Source of the DNA: Phycisphaerales bacterium
GTDB lineage: Bacteria > Planctomycetota > Phycisphaerae > Phycisphaerales > UBA1924
Assembly: GCA_016699835.1 (NCBI GenBank)
Contig: CP064987.1
Coordinates: 1,488,001 to 1,552,000 of the forward strand
Length of the DNA: 64,000 nt
Direction: 5' to 3'
Part shown: positions 8,774 to 17,259 of the stretch, piece by piece
Layout: the number at the start of each line of letters is the position of its first letter
How positions within the stretch are numbered: the first letter of the stretch is position 1
Position numbers and translations under genes: made by a program
The notes under the pieces: model-generated
What the model saw: the letters and a program-made list of their open reading frames with translations, nothing else
Database searches by the model: none
Told to the model about the DNA's origin: nothing

Positions 8774-9472
8774 ATGACAGCCATACCAGCCATGACCACA
8801 TACGCGCCCGCCAGCCTCTTTATCCCCGAGACCATGGAGCCTGTCTGGGCCGCGCTTACCGACGACACGACATCATGTGTCATCGTCGTCGAACCTGATG
8901 GCACCATCGTCTTTGCCAACTGGCTTGCCGCCCAATGGGCTACACGACCGGCCCATGAACTCGTCGGGCGGAATCTCCGCGAGTTATGGGACGAAGCCAT
9001 CGCTCGCGAGCGCATCGACCTCGTCCGCGAGGCGGCCACCACCGGCCGGCCGATCACCGTGGATGGCATGATCCAGGGCCGCTGGGTCCGCATGGTCGTC
9101 CGCCCGTTCCCCTTCGATCAACTCAATCGCCGTCGGGTCCTCCTTGTTTCGCGTGTCGCCACACCCGCCGATCCTGTGCAGACTCCGGCCGACGATCAGA
9201 GTGTCGTCCGCGCGCGCGTCGACGATTCTGGCGCTCTCGCCCAACTTACCAATCGTGAACTCCAGATCCTTCGCCTTATCGGGGCCGGGCTCTCCACCCA
9301 GCAGATCGCGAAGAAACTCCACCGCAGCGTCAAGACCGTCGAGTGGCACCGCGTCTCCCTAGGCAACAAACTCGGCGCGAACAACCGCGTCGAACTCGCC
9401 CGGATTGCCATCGGGGCCGGCATCGTCGAGGCCTCAACCGACGACGAGATCGACGACTCTCCCGAAGCGTAA
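8774..9472 (+). CDS. PAS-LuxR transcriptional regulator
   Basis: A 232-residue regulator. Residues 25-125 look like a PAS sensor fold (a strand CVIVVEPDGTIVFANWLAA, then VGRNLRELW). The C-terminal 65 residues are a LuxR/GerE helix-turn-helix with LTNRELQILRLIGAGLS and the recognition helix IAKKLHRSVKTVEWHR. It has no receiver domain or phosphorylation site, so it would sense a ligand directly or a partner kinase. ATG at 8774 is chosen. GTG at 8771 and TTG at 8759 are also in frame. It precedes the His-rich protein by 73 bases and could control the 9.5-14.6 kb cluster. Confidence 0.8.
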   Translation: MTAIPAMTTYAPASLFIPETMEPVWAALTDDTTSCVIVVEPDGTIVFANWLAAQWATRPAHELVGRNLRELWDEAIARERIDLVREAATTGRPITVDGMIQGRWVRMVVRPFPFDQLNRRRVLLVSRVATPADPVQTPADDQSVVRARVDDSGALAQLTNRELQILRLIGAGLSTQQIAKKLHRSVKTVEWHRVSLGNKLGANNRVELARIAIGAGIVEASTDDEIDDSPEA

Positions 9473-9545
9473 CGCGATCCTCCAAGACAGCATCACAAAG
9501 CCCGGCGAGTTCCTCATTGGACGCCAGGCTATCGTTGACTCTCCC

Positions 9546-9923
9546 ATGCGTTGTGAACGCTTGAGAACTCGCTCCTCGTGGCTCGGCGTTGTGGCGGCCG
9601 TGTTTTCGGCGTGGGTTGCGATACTTGCGCCGCTCACCCACACGCACGACCACGACACGCAGCCATTCGTCTGCGACTCTCACCATCACGCCGAGCACGC
9701 CCAAACCGATCACCCACAGGACCACGAGCACGACGCCCCGGAGGGTCACGACTGCCCCTTGTGCGCTCTGCTCGCCTTCCTCCCGAACACCTGGGTGATG
9801 CCTGGTGCCGCGCCCTCGCTCACGCCCATTCTCGCGGCATCACTCGTCATTCCCGAGACCACCGTCTCGTTCGTGGGCCTCGCGCCCGCCCTTCCGCGAC
9901 CACGCGGCCCGCCGATGCTCTGA
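9546..9923 (+). CDS. His-rich small envelope protein with CxxC (DUF2946-like)
   Basis: A 125-residue protein. A hydrophobic segment at 11-30 acts as signal or anchor, then residues 31-69 contain eleven histidines with many Asp/Glu (THTHDHD, SHHHAEH, DHEHD), followed at once by Cys70-P-L-Cys73 and a second hydrophobic stretch. Such His/Asp stretches bind zinc or copper, and the H...CPxC layout resembles the DUF2946 family of small metal-linked membrane proteins. It opens a cluster with a pseudopilin, a secreted dockerin protein, an ABC transporter and a DUF3299-type protein. The metal and its direction are inference. Confidence 0.65.
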   Translation: MRCERLRTRSSWLGVVAAVFSAWVAILAPLTHTHDHDTQPFVCDSHHHAEHAQTDHPQDHEHDAPEGHDCPLCALLAFLPNTWVMPGAAPSLTPILAASLVIPETTVSFVGLAPALPRPRGPPML

Positions 9924-10035
9924 TCGCCCGCTCGATTCGTCGGTCCATTCTCACATCTCATCCACAATCCATGTGGCTCATGCCGACGCGTCTTCGCACG
10001 CGCCAGCATGCCATGCCCATGCTCGGAGTGGTCCC

Positions 10036-10776
10036 ATGCCTCCCATGAGTGCGCGCTCGCGCGCGTTCACGCTGATCGAGTTGCTCGTCGTCATCGCCAT
10101 CATCGCTCTGCTCATCTCGCTACTCCTGCCCACGCTCGCCAACGCGCGACGCGTGGCGCGGCAGACGGTCTGCCTGGCGAACCTGCGATCCCTCGAGACT
10201 GCTCAGACGCTGTATGCCGACGCCAACAAGGGCTTCCTTGTCGACGTCGGACTGGCGCACGGAGGATCGGGCGCACCCCAACTCTCGTGGGTCAACACCC
10301 TTTCCGACTACTACGGCACTCCCCTGGCGATCCGATCGCCCGGTGATAAAAGCCCCTACTGGCCCACATCCGCGGGCGGACAGGGCCTCACGATCAACGG
10401 GCAACCCCGACAAACCAGTTATGGCATGAACAACCTTCTCTCCCGGACCTTCAACCCGGGACTCTCACCCAAAGAGCCCTTCGACCGGCTCCAGAAGATC
10501 CCTTCCCCCGAACGAACCGCCCAGTTTCTGCTGATGACCAAGACCGGGGACTTTGCCGTCTCCGATCACACGCACATCGAGAACTGGGGCTCGGGCGACG
10601 TTTCGGCGACACGGGCCTCGACCCAGATCGACATCGCGGCCTGGGGCGGCAATCCCGCCTCCACCGCGGCCGTCTCCAACTGGGGCTACCTCGACGGTCA
10701 CGCCGCGTCACATCCGTTCCGGAATGTCTACACCGATTGGTCGCACAACTCGTTCCATCCACTCGCCTCACCCTGA
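10036..10776 (+). CDS. Prepilin-type (type II pseudopilin-like) protein
   Basis: A 246-residue protein with a class III signal peptide: a short basic leader, cleavage expected between Ala10 and Phe11, Glu at +5 (FTLIELLVVIAIIALLISLL), then the long hydrophobic helix used to pack into a pseudopilus. The body has the planctomycete layout VARQTVCLANLRSL and a C-terminal YLDGHAASHP motif similar to the ADGS/DGH motifs of these proteins. GGAG seven bases upstream supports 10036; an ATG at 10045 would also work. Planctomycetes carry many such genes of uncertain role. This one is embedded in a likely metal-related cluster. Confidence 0.85.
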   Translation: MPPMSARSRAFTLIELLVVIAIIALLISLLLPTLANARRVARQTVCLANLRSLETAQTLYADANKGFLVDVGLAHGGSGAPQLSWVNTLSDYYGTPLAIRSPGDKSPYWPTSAGGQGLTINGQPRQTSYGMNNLLSRTFNPGLSPKEPFDRLQKIPSPERTAQFLLMTKTGDFAVSDHTHIENWGSGDVSATRASTQIDIAAWGGNPASTAAVSNWGYLDGHAASHPFRNVYTDWSHNSFHPLASP

Positions 10777-10819
10777 TCGTGCTCGCGCACGGTCGTTTCG
10801 ATCCATTGAGGAACCCACC

Positions 10820-11644
10820 ATGAACTCCAAGTTTCACACGTTCAGCATGCTCACCATGGCCACCGCCGCCACAGCGCTCGCGCCCATGACGCTCGCGCAG
10901 CACGCGGGCGACATCCTGCTCACGATCGAAGACTCCACGATCCGGACCAACTTGCTCCCCGACGCGGAGCCGCCGTCACCCGATCGTGTCTTTGCCAGCG
11001 AACTCGGCGAGACCACGCCCCTGTACACCGATGAACCAGGCTTCGACTCTCTCGAGAGTGCCTTTCCGCCCGATTCCACCATCGGATTCCGTGTTCTCTC
11101 CCCCGTCATGCTCTGGAACAACGGGAACTTCGACACGGTCTCGCCGTCTACTTTTCACATCGAGTTCGGCCCCCTCAGCGTGGACACACAGACCACGCCC
11201 GGCGTTATCGAGGGCTTCTCGCTCAGCGTCAACTCACTCGGCGAGTGGCACCGCCACCTCGGCTACACCATCCAGTCGCCCGCCGACGTCGGCGTCTATG
11301 CGATGGAACTCCAACTCTTCTCGTCCGATCCGTCGATCGAGGACTCGCTGCCATTTTGGATCGTCTTCAACCAGAGCGACGACGAGGGGGTCCATGATGA
11401 AGCGATCGACTACCTCCGTGTCGTCGTGACGCCGTCCTGCCCCGCCGACCTTGACGACGGCACCGGCACAGGCACGCCCGACGGTGGCGTCACCATCGAC
11501 GACCTCCTCTACTACCTGGCAATCTTCAGCACCGGCTCCATCGAAGCCGATCTCGACGACGGCACCAACACGGGCACACCCGACGGCGGCGTCACGATCG
11601 ACGATCTTCTCTACTTCCTTGCTCGATTCAACCTTGGTTGCTGA
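10820..11644 (+). CDS. Secreted protein with tandem C-terminal dockerin-like repeats ending in GC
   Basis: A 274-residue protein with a signal peptide (residues 1-27, cleavage after LAQ). The N-terminal domain of about 180 residues is beta-rich (HAGDILLTIEDS..., LWNNGNFDTVSP) and resembles the family of zinc-repressed surface proteins found in cyanobacteria and planctomycetes, a tentative match. From residue 207 come two copies, 34 residues apart, of an Asp-rich calcium-loop motif (DLDDGTGTGTPDGG / VTIDDLL), and the chain ends in Gly-Cys. This is the dockerin-type anchoring tail typical of Phycisphaerales. It probably sits at the cell surface. Confidence 0.8.
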   Translation: MNSKFHTFSMLTMATAATALAPMTLAQHAGDILLTIEDSTIRTNLLPDAEPPSPDRVFASELGETTPLYTDEPGFDSLESAFPPDSTIGFRVLSPVMLWNNGNFDTVSPSTFHIEFGPLSVDTQTTPGVIEGFSLSVNSLGEWHRHLGYTIQSPADVGVYAMELQLFSSDPSIEDSLPFWIVFNQSDDEGVHDEAIDYLRVVVTPSCPADLDDGTGTGTPDGGVTIDDLLYYLAIFSTGSIEADLDDGTNTGTPDGGVTIDDLLYFLARFNLGC

Positions 11645-11668
11645 TCCCACGGGGTGTAGAGTCCAGCC

Positions 11669-12334
11669 TTGAAAACGGCACTTCACATCCGAGATCTGCA
11701 GTTCAGTCACGTCCAGCGCGAGGGCGAGCCGCGCTGGACGCTTTCGCTCCCCGCGCTCTCTCTTGAGCCTGCCGAGCAGGTCCTCCTCACCGCGCCATCG
11801 GGCAAGGGCAAGAGCACGCTCCTCCAACTCATCGCCGGCCTTCTCGATCCATCCTCCGGCACCATCGAGATCGCCGGCACCACTATCCACTCTCTCCAAG
11901 GGGCGGCCCGCGACCGATTCCGCGGCGCCCATCTCGGCATGATCTTTCAGACGTTCAACTTGCTCCAGGGCTTCTCGGCGAGCGAGAACATCCTTGCCGC
12001 CCTCATGTTCTCCGCGATCCCAGCGAAAGAGCACGCGTCGCTCGCGCGCGACCTTCTCGCGCGCCTCGGCATCGAGCGTGCCAACGCTCCCGTTGAGACG
12101 CTCAGCATCGGGCAGCAGCAGCGCGTCGCCGTCGCGAGGGCCGTGAGCACGCGGCCCGCGCTCGTCCTCGCCGACGAGCCGACCGCGAGCCTCGACCCCG
12201 AGAATGCCGCGTCTGCGATGGATCTCATCCAGAACGCGTGCAGGGATTCGGGCGCCGCGCTCCTCTGCGTCAGCCATGATCCGTCGATGGCGGATCGGTT
12301 CACTCGCCGGGAACGACTCGGAGGCTCGGCATGA
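11669..12334 (+). CDS. ABC transporter ATP-binding protein (LolD/MacB type)
   Basis: A 221-residue ATPase. Walker A is APSGKGKST (42-50), with Ala replacing the first Gly. The Q-loop is at Gln94, the signature LSIGQQQR is at 145-152, and Walker B is ALVLADE (164-170). It starts with TTG, six bases after TAGAGT. The stop overlaps the ATG of the permease (ATGA), so the pair is one transporter. ATPases of this type with FtsX-like permeases act in lipoprotein release or export rather than classical import. Next to a DUF3299-type gene and a His-rich protein the likely cargo is metal-related, which is inference. Confidence 0.88.
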   Translation: MKTALHIRDLQFSHVQREGEPRWTLSLPALSLEPAEQVLLTAPSGKGKSTLLQLIAGLLDPSSGTIEIAGTTIHSLQGAARDRFRGAHLGMIFQTFNLLQGFSASENILAALMFSAIPAKEHASLARDLLARLGIERANAPVETLSIGQQQRVAVARAVSTRPALVLADEPTASLDPENAASAMDLIQNACRDSGAALLCVSHDPSMADRFTRRERLGGSA

Positions 12335-13632
12335 GCGACTGGACGATCATCCTTCGGAGCCTACGCACGCGGCTCTTCTCCACGGTCACGACCTCGCTGA
12401 CGGTCGCCGTCGCGGTTGCGCTCCTGCTGGTTCTTCTCGTGCTTCGCGCTTCAGCCGCCTCGGCCTTTGAGCGAGGCAGCGGCGACATGCACCTGCTCGT
12501 CAGCCGAGAGTCCAGCCCGCTGATTTCAGTTCTCTCCAGCGTCTTCTACGCCGATCCACCCAAGCGATCGATGACCCTCGACCAGTTTGAGAGCCTCAAG
12601 GCCTCGCTCCCCCTGGGTGACACTGGGTACTGCATCCCTCTCCAACAGGGCGACAGTTTCCGCGGCTTTCCCGTTACGGCGACCACGCCCGAGTTCTTCA
12701 CAAAGTTCAAGCCGAATCCGGGCGAGGCGTGGGGCTTTGAGCAAGGCCGAGCGTTCGATAAGCCCTTCGAAGTCGTCCTCGGGAGCGCCGTCGCCAAGGC
12801 TACCGGCGTCGGGCTGGGCGATCGACTCTTCCTGACCCATGGCATCGCGCAATCACGTCAACTCGGCGACGCCAACGCCATGAAACCTCACGAGCACTCC
12901 GACTTCGCGTACACCGTCGTTGGCATCCTTGCGCCCACCGGCGGGAGCCACGACCGCGCCATCTTCACCGATCTCACCAGCACGTGGATCATCCACGCCC
13001 ACGACCGCCGCGAGCGCGACGATCCCTCGATCACGACCACGACAGCCCAGGATCTCACTCCCGCCGATCAACTGCTGAATGTCGCCTATGTCCGGCTCGC
13101 TACTCGCGCGGGCTCCAACACGCCCGCCAACCTGCCGCAGGTCTTCGACTCGCTCCGACGCGGCGGCACGTTCACCGTCGCCAGCCCCGCCGATCAGATC
13201 AAGAACCTCTTCCGCATCGTCTCCAGCGTCGATCGCGTCCTCGTCGCGATGGCGATCGTGGTGGTCTTCTCGAGCGCTATCGCGATCATGCTCGCGCTCT
13301 ACAACTCCATGGAGCAGCGACGGCGTCAGATCGCGATCCTGCGCGTGCTGGGCGCGAGCCGGGCGAGAATCTTCTCGCTCGTGCTCACCGAGTCGGCGCT
13401 CCTGGGCGTGATCGGAGCCATCGCGGGCGTCGTCGTGAGCCTGGCGGCGGGCGTGCTGGTCGCGGGCGCAATGAGGACGCAACTGGGCCTGGTGATCACT
13501 CCACGCCCCGATCCGCGCGTGGTCCTGGGCGTCGCCCTCGCCACGGTCCTGCTTGCCTGTCTTGCCGGGATCATTCCTGCACTCGTGGCCTATCGCACGA
13601 GCGTCGCCAAGAATCTCAGGCCCATCGGCTAG
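12331..13632 (+). CDS. FtsX/MacB-type ABC permease
   Basis: A 433-residue permease with one N-terminal transmembrane helix (about 15-37, TTSLTVAVAVALLLVLLVL), a large extracytoplasmic domain (40-300) and three C-terminal helices, matching the FtsX/MacB/LolE topology. The stretch LRVLGASRARIFSLVLTES between helices 2 and 3 is the usual coupling segment that contacts the ATPase. It overlaps the ATPase gene by four bases and is followed after 26 bases by the DUF3299-type gene. Confidence 0.85.
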   Translation: MSDWTIILRSLRTRLFSTVTTSLTVAVAVALLLVLLVLRASAASAFERGSGDMHLLVSRESSPLISVLSSVFYADPPKRSMTLDQFESLKASLPLGDTGYCIPLQQGDSFRGFPVTATTPEFFTKFKPNPGEAWGFEQGRAFDKPFEVVLGSAVAKATGVGLGDRLFLTHGIAQSRQLGDANAMKPHEHSDFAYTVVGILAPTGGSHDRAIFTDLTSTWIIHAHDRRERDDPSITTTTAQDLTPADQLLNVAYVRLATRAGSNTPANLPQVFDSLRRGGTFTVASPADQIKNLFRIVSSVDRVLVAMAIVVVFSSAIAIMLALYNSMEQRRRQIAILRVLGASRARIFSLVLTESALLGVIGAIAGVVVSLAAGVLVAGAMRTQLGLVITPRPDPRVVLGVALATVLLACLAGIIPALVAYRTSVAKNLRPIG

Positions 13633-13658
13633 CATTGCATGCCCAAAGGAATGCCGCG

Positions 13659-14570
13659 TTGAAGATCTTCTGGTCCATTCTGGTGCTGCTCGCGATTGCC
13701 CTCGGCGTCGCCCTTGTCATGCCCGGCAAGCGCGAGACCTCGCCGTCGATCACGGACACCAACGGCGAGATCATCGCGAAGGAGCACGAATCCGAGATAC
13801 CACCGAGGGTGCCAACTCCGGCCACAAGCACCACCGATGCGCCCAAAGCCGTCACCAAGCCGTCGCCTGCGACGCCAGCCATTGATAACCGTTCGTCCGA
13901 AGATGTTGTATTCGCGAAGCCAACGACCGACAACACGACCCAGGCTCCGACGATTCTCGTGAAGCCTGATCCCGTTCCAACGACTCCAGCCGCACCACCA
14001 CTCACAAGCGATCCGGGCATTCCGACAGGCAAAGAGAACTCCGCCAAGCCCGACGCCCCCGCCAAGCCCTTCACCATCATCGATTCCAAGTTCGAGAAGA
14101 AGCCCGACGGCTCGCTCCTTGTCGATGACCGCTTCGTCATCAAGGGCGACGGCACCAAAGAGAAGCCCTACGAGATCACCTGGGAATTGTTGACTTCGGC
14201 CGAGAAACTCTACAACCCGCGCGAGGGCAAGCGGCAAATGCCCAGTGCTGTCGCCATGCTCGATGGCAAGCATGTGACGATTACGGGCTACGTCGCCTTT
14301 CCTCTCTACGTGCAGGATCCCAAGGAATACATCGTCATGCTCAACCAGTGGGACGGGTGCTGCATCGGCGTCCCACCCACGCCCTTCGACGCCATCGAGG
14401 TCCAGACCAACACCGCCGTCAAGGGCGACGACCGCTTCGCCGTCTCCGGCACGGTCAGCGGCATCCTCGGCGTGAAGCCGTACACCGTCGGCGACTGGCT
14501 CGTGGGCCTGTACATCATGGACGATGCCGCCCTCAAGCCCGGCGAGTTCGGAAACTTCGGCGGGAGTTGA
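13659..14570 (+). CDS. DUF3299-like exported protein
   Basis: A 303-residue protein that starts at TTG 13659; no in-frame ATG or GTG lies nearby. Residues 2-20 are a membrane anchor (KIFWSILVLLAIALGVALV), residues 30-150 are a Thr/Pro/Lys-rich linker, and the last 130 residues form a domain with LDGKHVTITGYVAFPL and LNQWDGCCIGVPPTPFDAIEV. This resembles the DUF3299 OB-like family often encoded next to MacB-type transporters in zinc-regulated loci. The CC pair in WDGCC may bind metal. Its position directly behind the ABC pair supports an accessory role for that transporter. Confidence 0.7.
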   Translation: MKIFWSILVLLAIALGVALVMPGKRETSPSITDTNGEIIAKEHESEIPPRVPTPATSTTDAPKAVTKPSPATPAIDNRSSEDVVFAKPTTDNTTQAPTILVKPDPVPTTPAAPPLTSDPGIPTGKENSAKPDAPAKPFTIIDSKFEKKPDGSLLVDDRFVIKGDGTKEKPYEITWELLTSAEKLYNPREGKRQMPSAVAMLDGKHVTITGYVAFPLYVQDPKEYIVMLNQWDGCCIGVPPTPFDAIEVQTNTAVKGDDRFAVSGTVSGILGVKPYTVGDWLVGLYIMDDAALKPGEFGNFGGS

Positions 14571-14583
14571 TCCGTTTCTCGGC

Positions 14584-15600
14584 TTAGCACACGCTCGCGA
14601 TCAGGATTGTCGCGTCTACGCTTGCCGTGAACTTCGTGCCGTTCGAGAGTGCCGCGGGAATCAGCACCGTCTCCCCCATCGTCACCGGCACCGACTCGAA
14701 CCGCGCCCGTGCCGGGAGCGCCTCGATCGTCCCGCTCCCCGCCAGCACCATGACCACCAGCGGGCCGTGCGCGATCGCGTGCCCCTCGCCGTGCGCGACG
14801 AGGTCCATGCTCTTTCCGGCACTCGGGCGAGCCTCGTCCAGCGAGAAGAACGGCGTCTTCACCAGTCTCGTCCGATCGCCCGATGAGGGATCAAACCGCG
14901 TCGCCTCGGGCGCCCGCGCGAACTCGATGCACTCCATCGCCTGATCGATGTGCAACTCGCGCCCGGACCGGCCCCAGTCGAAGACGCGGAATGTCGTGTC
15001 GCTCGGCGTCTGAACCTCGGCCACCAGCACACCCGCCCCCAGCGCGTGCACCGTCCCGCTCGGCAGAACGTGGCACTCCCCCGCCACGGCGTCCACGGCC
15101 TCGAGATCGTCCTTCACCTCACCGCTCGCGATCCGGGACTTGAACGAATCGGGGGTCACGCCCACGCGCACGCCCTTGTAGATTTTCGCGCCAGGCTCGG
15201 CGCTCAGCACGTACCAGCACTCGGTCTTGAGGTGCGCGTCCGGATGCGACGCGGCATACGCCTGGCTCGGATGGACCTGGACCGACAGGTTCTCGCGTGC
15301 ATCGAGGAACTTGATGAGGAGCGGAAACCCGCCGCGGTTGCGCCGCCCGAGCAACTTGTCCGCCCACAGCCCGATCGCGAAGTGGATGTCCTTCCCCGCG
15401 AGCGGCCCGTTCCTGATCTCCGACCGCTTCGCCCCGCCGCCCGCGCCCGAGGCCGAGGTCTTGGCGAGGTCCGCGAGTTCCCAACTCTCGCCAACTTTCG
15501 CGCCCTCGTCCACCTTCTTGCCGAAGGCGCGCAGGCGATCGCCCCCCCACACTTTGTCCATCAGGATCGGCTCGAAGATCAATGGATAGGGCTGGGGCAT
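14584..15600 (-). CDS. manA: Mannose-6-phosphate isomerase, type I
   Basis: A 338-residue cupin enzyme that interconverts mannose 6-phosphate and fructose 6-phosphate with zinc. Metal and active-site motifs are in place: QVHPSQAYA (about 107-115), KTECWYVL just after it, and HALGAGVLVAEVQ near residue 190. The length fits the compact bacterial form rather than the 390-residue enterobacterial one. The start at 15600 (MPQPYPLIFEP) is preceded by AGGGAG. It lies 36 bases from the FabZ-like gene on the same strand, so the two may be co-transcribed. Confidence 0.9.
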   Translation of the reverse strand: MPQPYPLIFEPILMDKVWGGDRLRAFGKKVDEGAKVGESWELADLAKTSASGAGGGAKRSEIRNGPLAGKDIHFAIGLWADKLLGRRNRGGFPLLIKFLDARENLSVQVHPSQAYAASHPDAHLKTECWYVLSAEPGAKIYKGVRVGVTPDSFKSRIASGEVKDDLEAVDAVAGECHVLPSGTVHALGAGVLVAEVQTPSDTTFRVFDWGRSGRELHIDQAMECIEFARAPEATRFDPSSGDRTRLVKTPFFSLDEARPSAGKSMDLVAHGEGHAIAHGPLVVMVLAGSGTIEALPARARFESVPVTMGETVLIPAALSNGTKFTASVDATILIASVC

Positions 15601-15636
15601 GACCACGCTCCCTGCGGCCTGTGACCGAACGCACAC

Positions 15637-16203
15637 TTACTCGAGCGCCATGCCGCTCACGGTCGCATCGAACGCGATCCGCTCGGCACTCGTCCCCACG
15701 CCCACGAGCCCCTGCACTCGGCAGACGAACCGCTTCCGCTGCATCTTCATGTTCTGGTTCAGGATCACCAGGTCATCGCCGGGCACGACCATGTTGCGGA
15801 AGGCCGCGTCCTCGATCCGCAGGAACGCCGCGAGTGTCGGCTTGCCTTTCCGTACGCTGAACATGTAACTTGCGAACTGGGCCGCCGACTCGATCATGAG
15901 CACGCCGGGATACATGGGCTTGCCGGGGAAATGCCCCGGCACCCAGAACTCGTCGTGGCGAATGTGCTTGAGCCCCACGCCCCGCGTCAGGTCGTCGCTT
16001 AGCCAGACGACCTTGTCCACCAGCGCCATCACGCCCCGGTGCTGGTTCCAACGCGCAATCTCGTCCTTGTCCGCCCGGCACGCACCGAGATCGACGCCCG
16101 AAAGATCAAAGATCGGCTCGTGCTTCGAGGCCGCAGGCTCACCACCCGCGGACGAGCCAGGCTCATCCGAACGCGGCGAAGGATTCGATACGGCGTGACT
16201 CAT
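15637..16203 (-). CDS. FabZ/FabA-like 3-hydroxyacyl-ACP dehydratase family protein
   Basis: A 188-residue hot-dog fold protein. GHFPGKPMYPGVLMIESAAQ (about 90-109) contains the catalytic His and Glu of FabZ, which dehydrates 3-hydroxyacyl-ACP in fatty acid synthesis. It is about 40 residues longer than typical FabZ because of a polar N-terminal extension of about 50 residues (NPSPRSDEPGSS...). Planctomycetes often hold several such paralogues, so this may be a specialised dehydratase rather than the housekeeping FabZ. Its partner downstream is manA. Confidence 0.82.
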   Translation of the reverse strand: MSHAVSNPSPRSDEPGSSAGGEPAASKHEPIFDLSGVDLGACRADKDEIARWNQHRGVMALVDKVVWLSDDLTRGVGLKHIRHDEFWVPGHFPGKPMYPGVLMIESAAQFASYMFSVRKGKPTLAAFLRIEDAAFRNMVVPGDDLVILNQNMKMQRKRFVCRVQGLVGVGTSAERIAFDATVSGMALE

Positions 16204-16472
16204 GGGTTTAGGTCAAACAGGTTTGTCTCTCGTCACGTTCCACAATCTGTCGAAGCCTCGCCCGAGGACGAGATCATCCTCACACACGATGATGCCCCGC
16301 GCGCGCTCCTTCCCCCCCCCGCCCCCCCGCGCAAACTCGCGGCAGGGGGACACCGCCGCGTCCGTCGTCGAGGCCGCGTCGCTTCCATGCTGCTCGGCGT
16401 GGGGGCGCCAAATCCGGCTCGACTCGGGTCTCCCCGAACACGATCCGGACTCATGCCGCCGACTCGCCGATC

Positions 16473-16655
16473 TCACGACGCCTTGGACGTGTCTCGCATG
16501 TCCAGGATCTTCTGCCGGACTTCCTGGGCGGCGTTCTTCACGTCCTGCATCGCCTGGCGAACCCGCGTGCCGGCGGCCTTGTTCCCGCCCTCGGCCTTCT
16601 GCAGGTCGTCCTCGTGCTCGGCCAAGATCCTCTTGATGCGCTCGTATGCTTCCAC
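16473..16655 (-). CDS. Hc1-like histone H1 homologue
   Basis: A 60-residue, charged, all-helical protein. Its central block KAEGGNKAAGTRVRQ followed by repeated Lys/Arg matches the N-terminal domain of chlamydial Hc1 and its planctomycete relatives, nucleoid proteins that compact DNA. It lacks the long Lys/Ala/Pro tail of full Hc1, leaving only the dimerising N-domain. The GTG at 16655 is fixed by AGGGAGG six bases upstream. A longer reading frame from 16763 exists but its extra residues are not conserved-looking. Confidence 0.75.
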   Translation of the reverse strand: MEAYERIKRILAEHEDDLQKAEGGNKAAGTRVRQAMQDVKNAAQEVRQKILDMRDTSKAS

Positions 16656-17076
16656 GCCCGGCCTCCCTTGCTGGAAATTCGGCTCACGCCCCGGGATGAC
16701 CCCGGCACAAAAGCCCCGATCGCGGGCAGCCGTCGCCACCCGCATCGGCCATTCTACCCCCAAGCCCCCCTCTACGCCCCTGTCCCCCTCGAGCCACCAA
16801 CCCCTTCGCTGCTCCAGCCGTGTCAGACCTCAACGCGGGGTAAGCACCAACCAAAATACGAAACCCGGCCCGGAAGTGCTCCCGAGCCGGGTCGATGTTG
16901 TTCCTGCAAGTGCTCTCGATCGGCTCACGCCCTCACCGGGCGATCACCACTCTCGTGGAAGATGAGTGCAGGCGGGATTAGGCCGCCAACCGGCCCTCGC
17001 TGCCCGACTTCGAGGAGTTCGGCTCCTGGAACGTGGAGATGTTCACGCTCCCGTTGAGGGCGTGCCCGAATCGCAC
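16656..17076. other. Gene-poor stretch before the RAYT element
   Basis: About 420 bases without a supportable gene. It contains a hairpin at 16863-16892 (ACCCGGC...GCCGGGT arms), which on the minus strand is followed by a T-rich stretch and could act as a terminator. The minus-strand frame immediately left of 17077 reads ISTFQEPNSSKSGSEG and then a stop, so it may be the tail of a gene interrupted by the repeat element. That is a guess. Confidence 0.35.
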
Positions 17077-17243
17077 GGGGGCGTGGCACTGAACTCGTGT
17101 TCCCGTGCCACTGAAGTCCGGTTCCTCCGGACTTCAGTGCGTGTGTCACGATGAGCACAGGCGGGCTTGAGCGTCACCGGCGCGAACGGCACCAAAGTCC
17201 GGAGAGAGAGACGTGAAACAACGGGAAGATCCGGACTTTGGTG
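17077..17243 (+). repeat. Left BIME-like repeat pair (hairpins D1 and D2)
   Basis: D1 is a perfect 13-bp hairpin at 17109-17139 (CACTGAAGTCCGG, loop TTCCT). D2 has arms CACCAAAGTCCGG at 17190-17202 and CCGGACTTTGGTG at 17231-17243 around a 28-base purine-rich loop. D1 and D2 share the core AAGTCCGG. The same D1-D2 order recurs at 24391-24535. Confidence 0.85.
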
Positions 17244-17259
17244 GCACGGGTCGTGGTGG

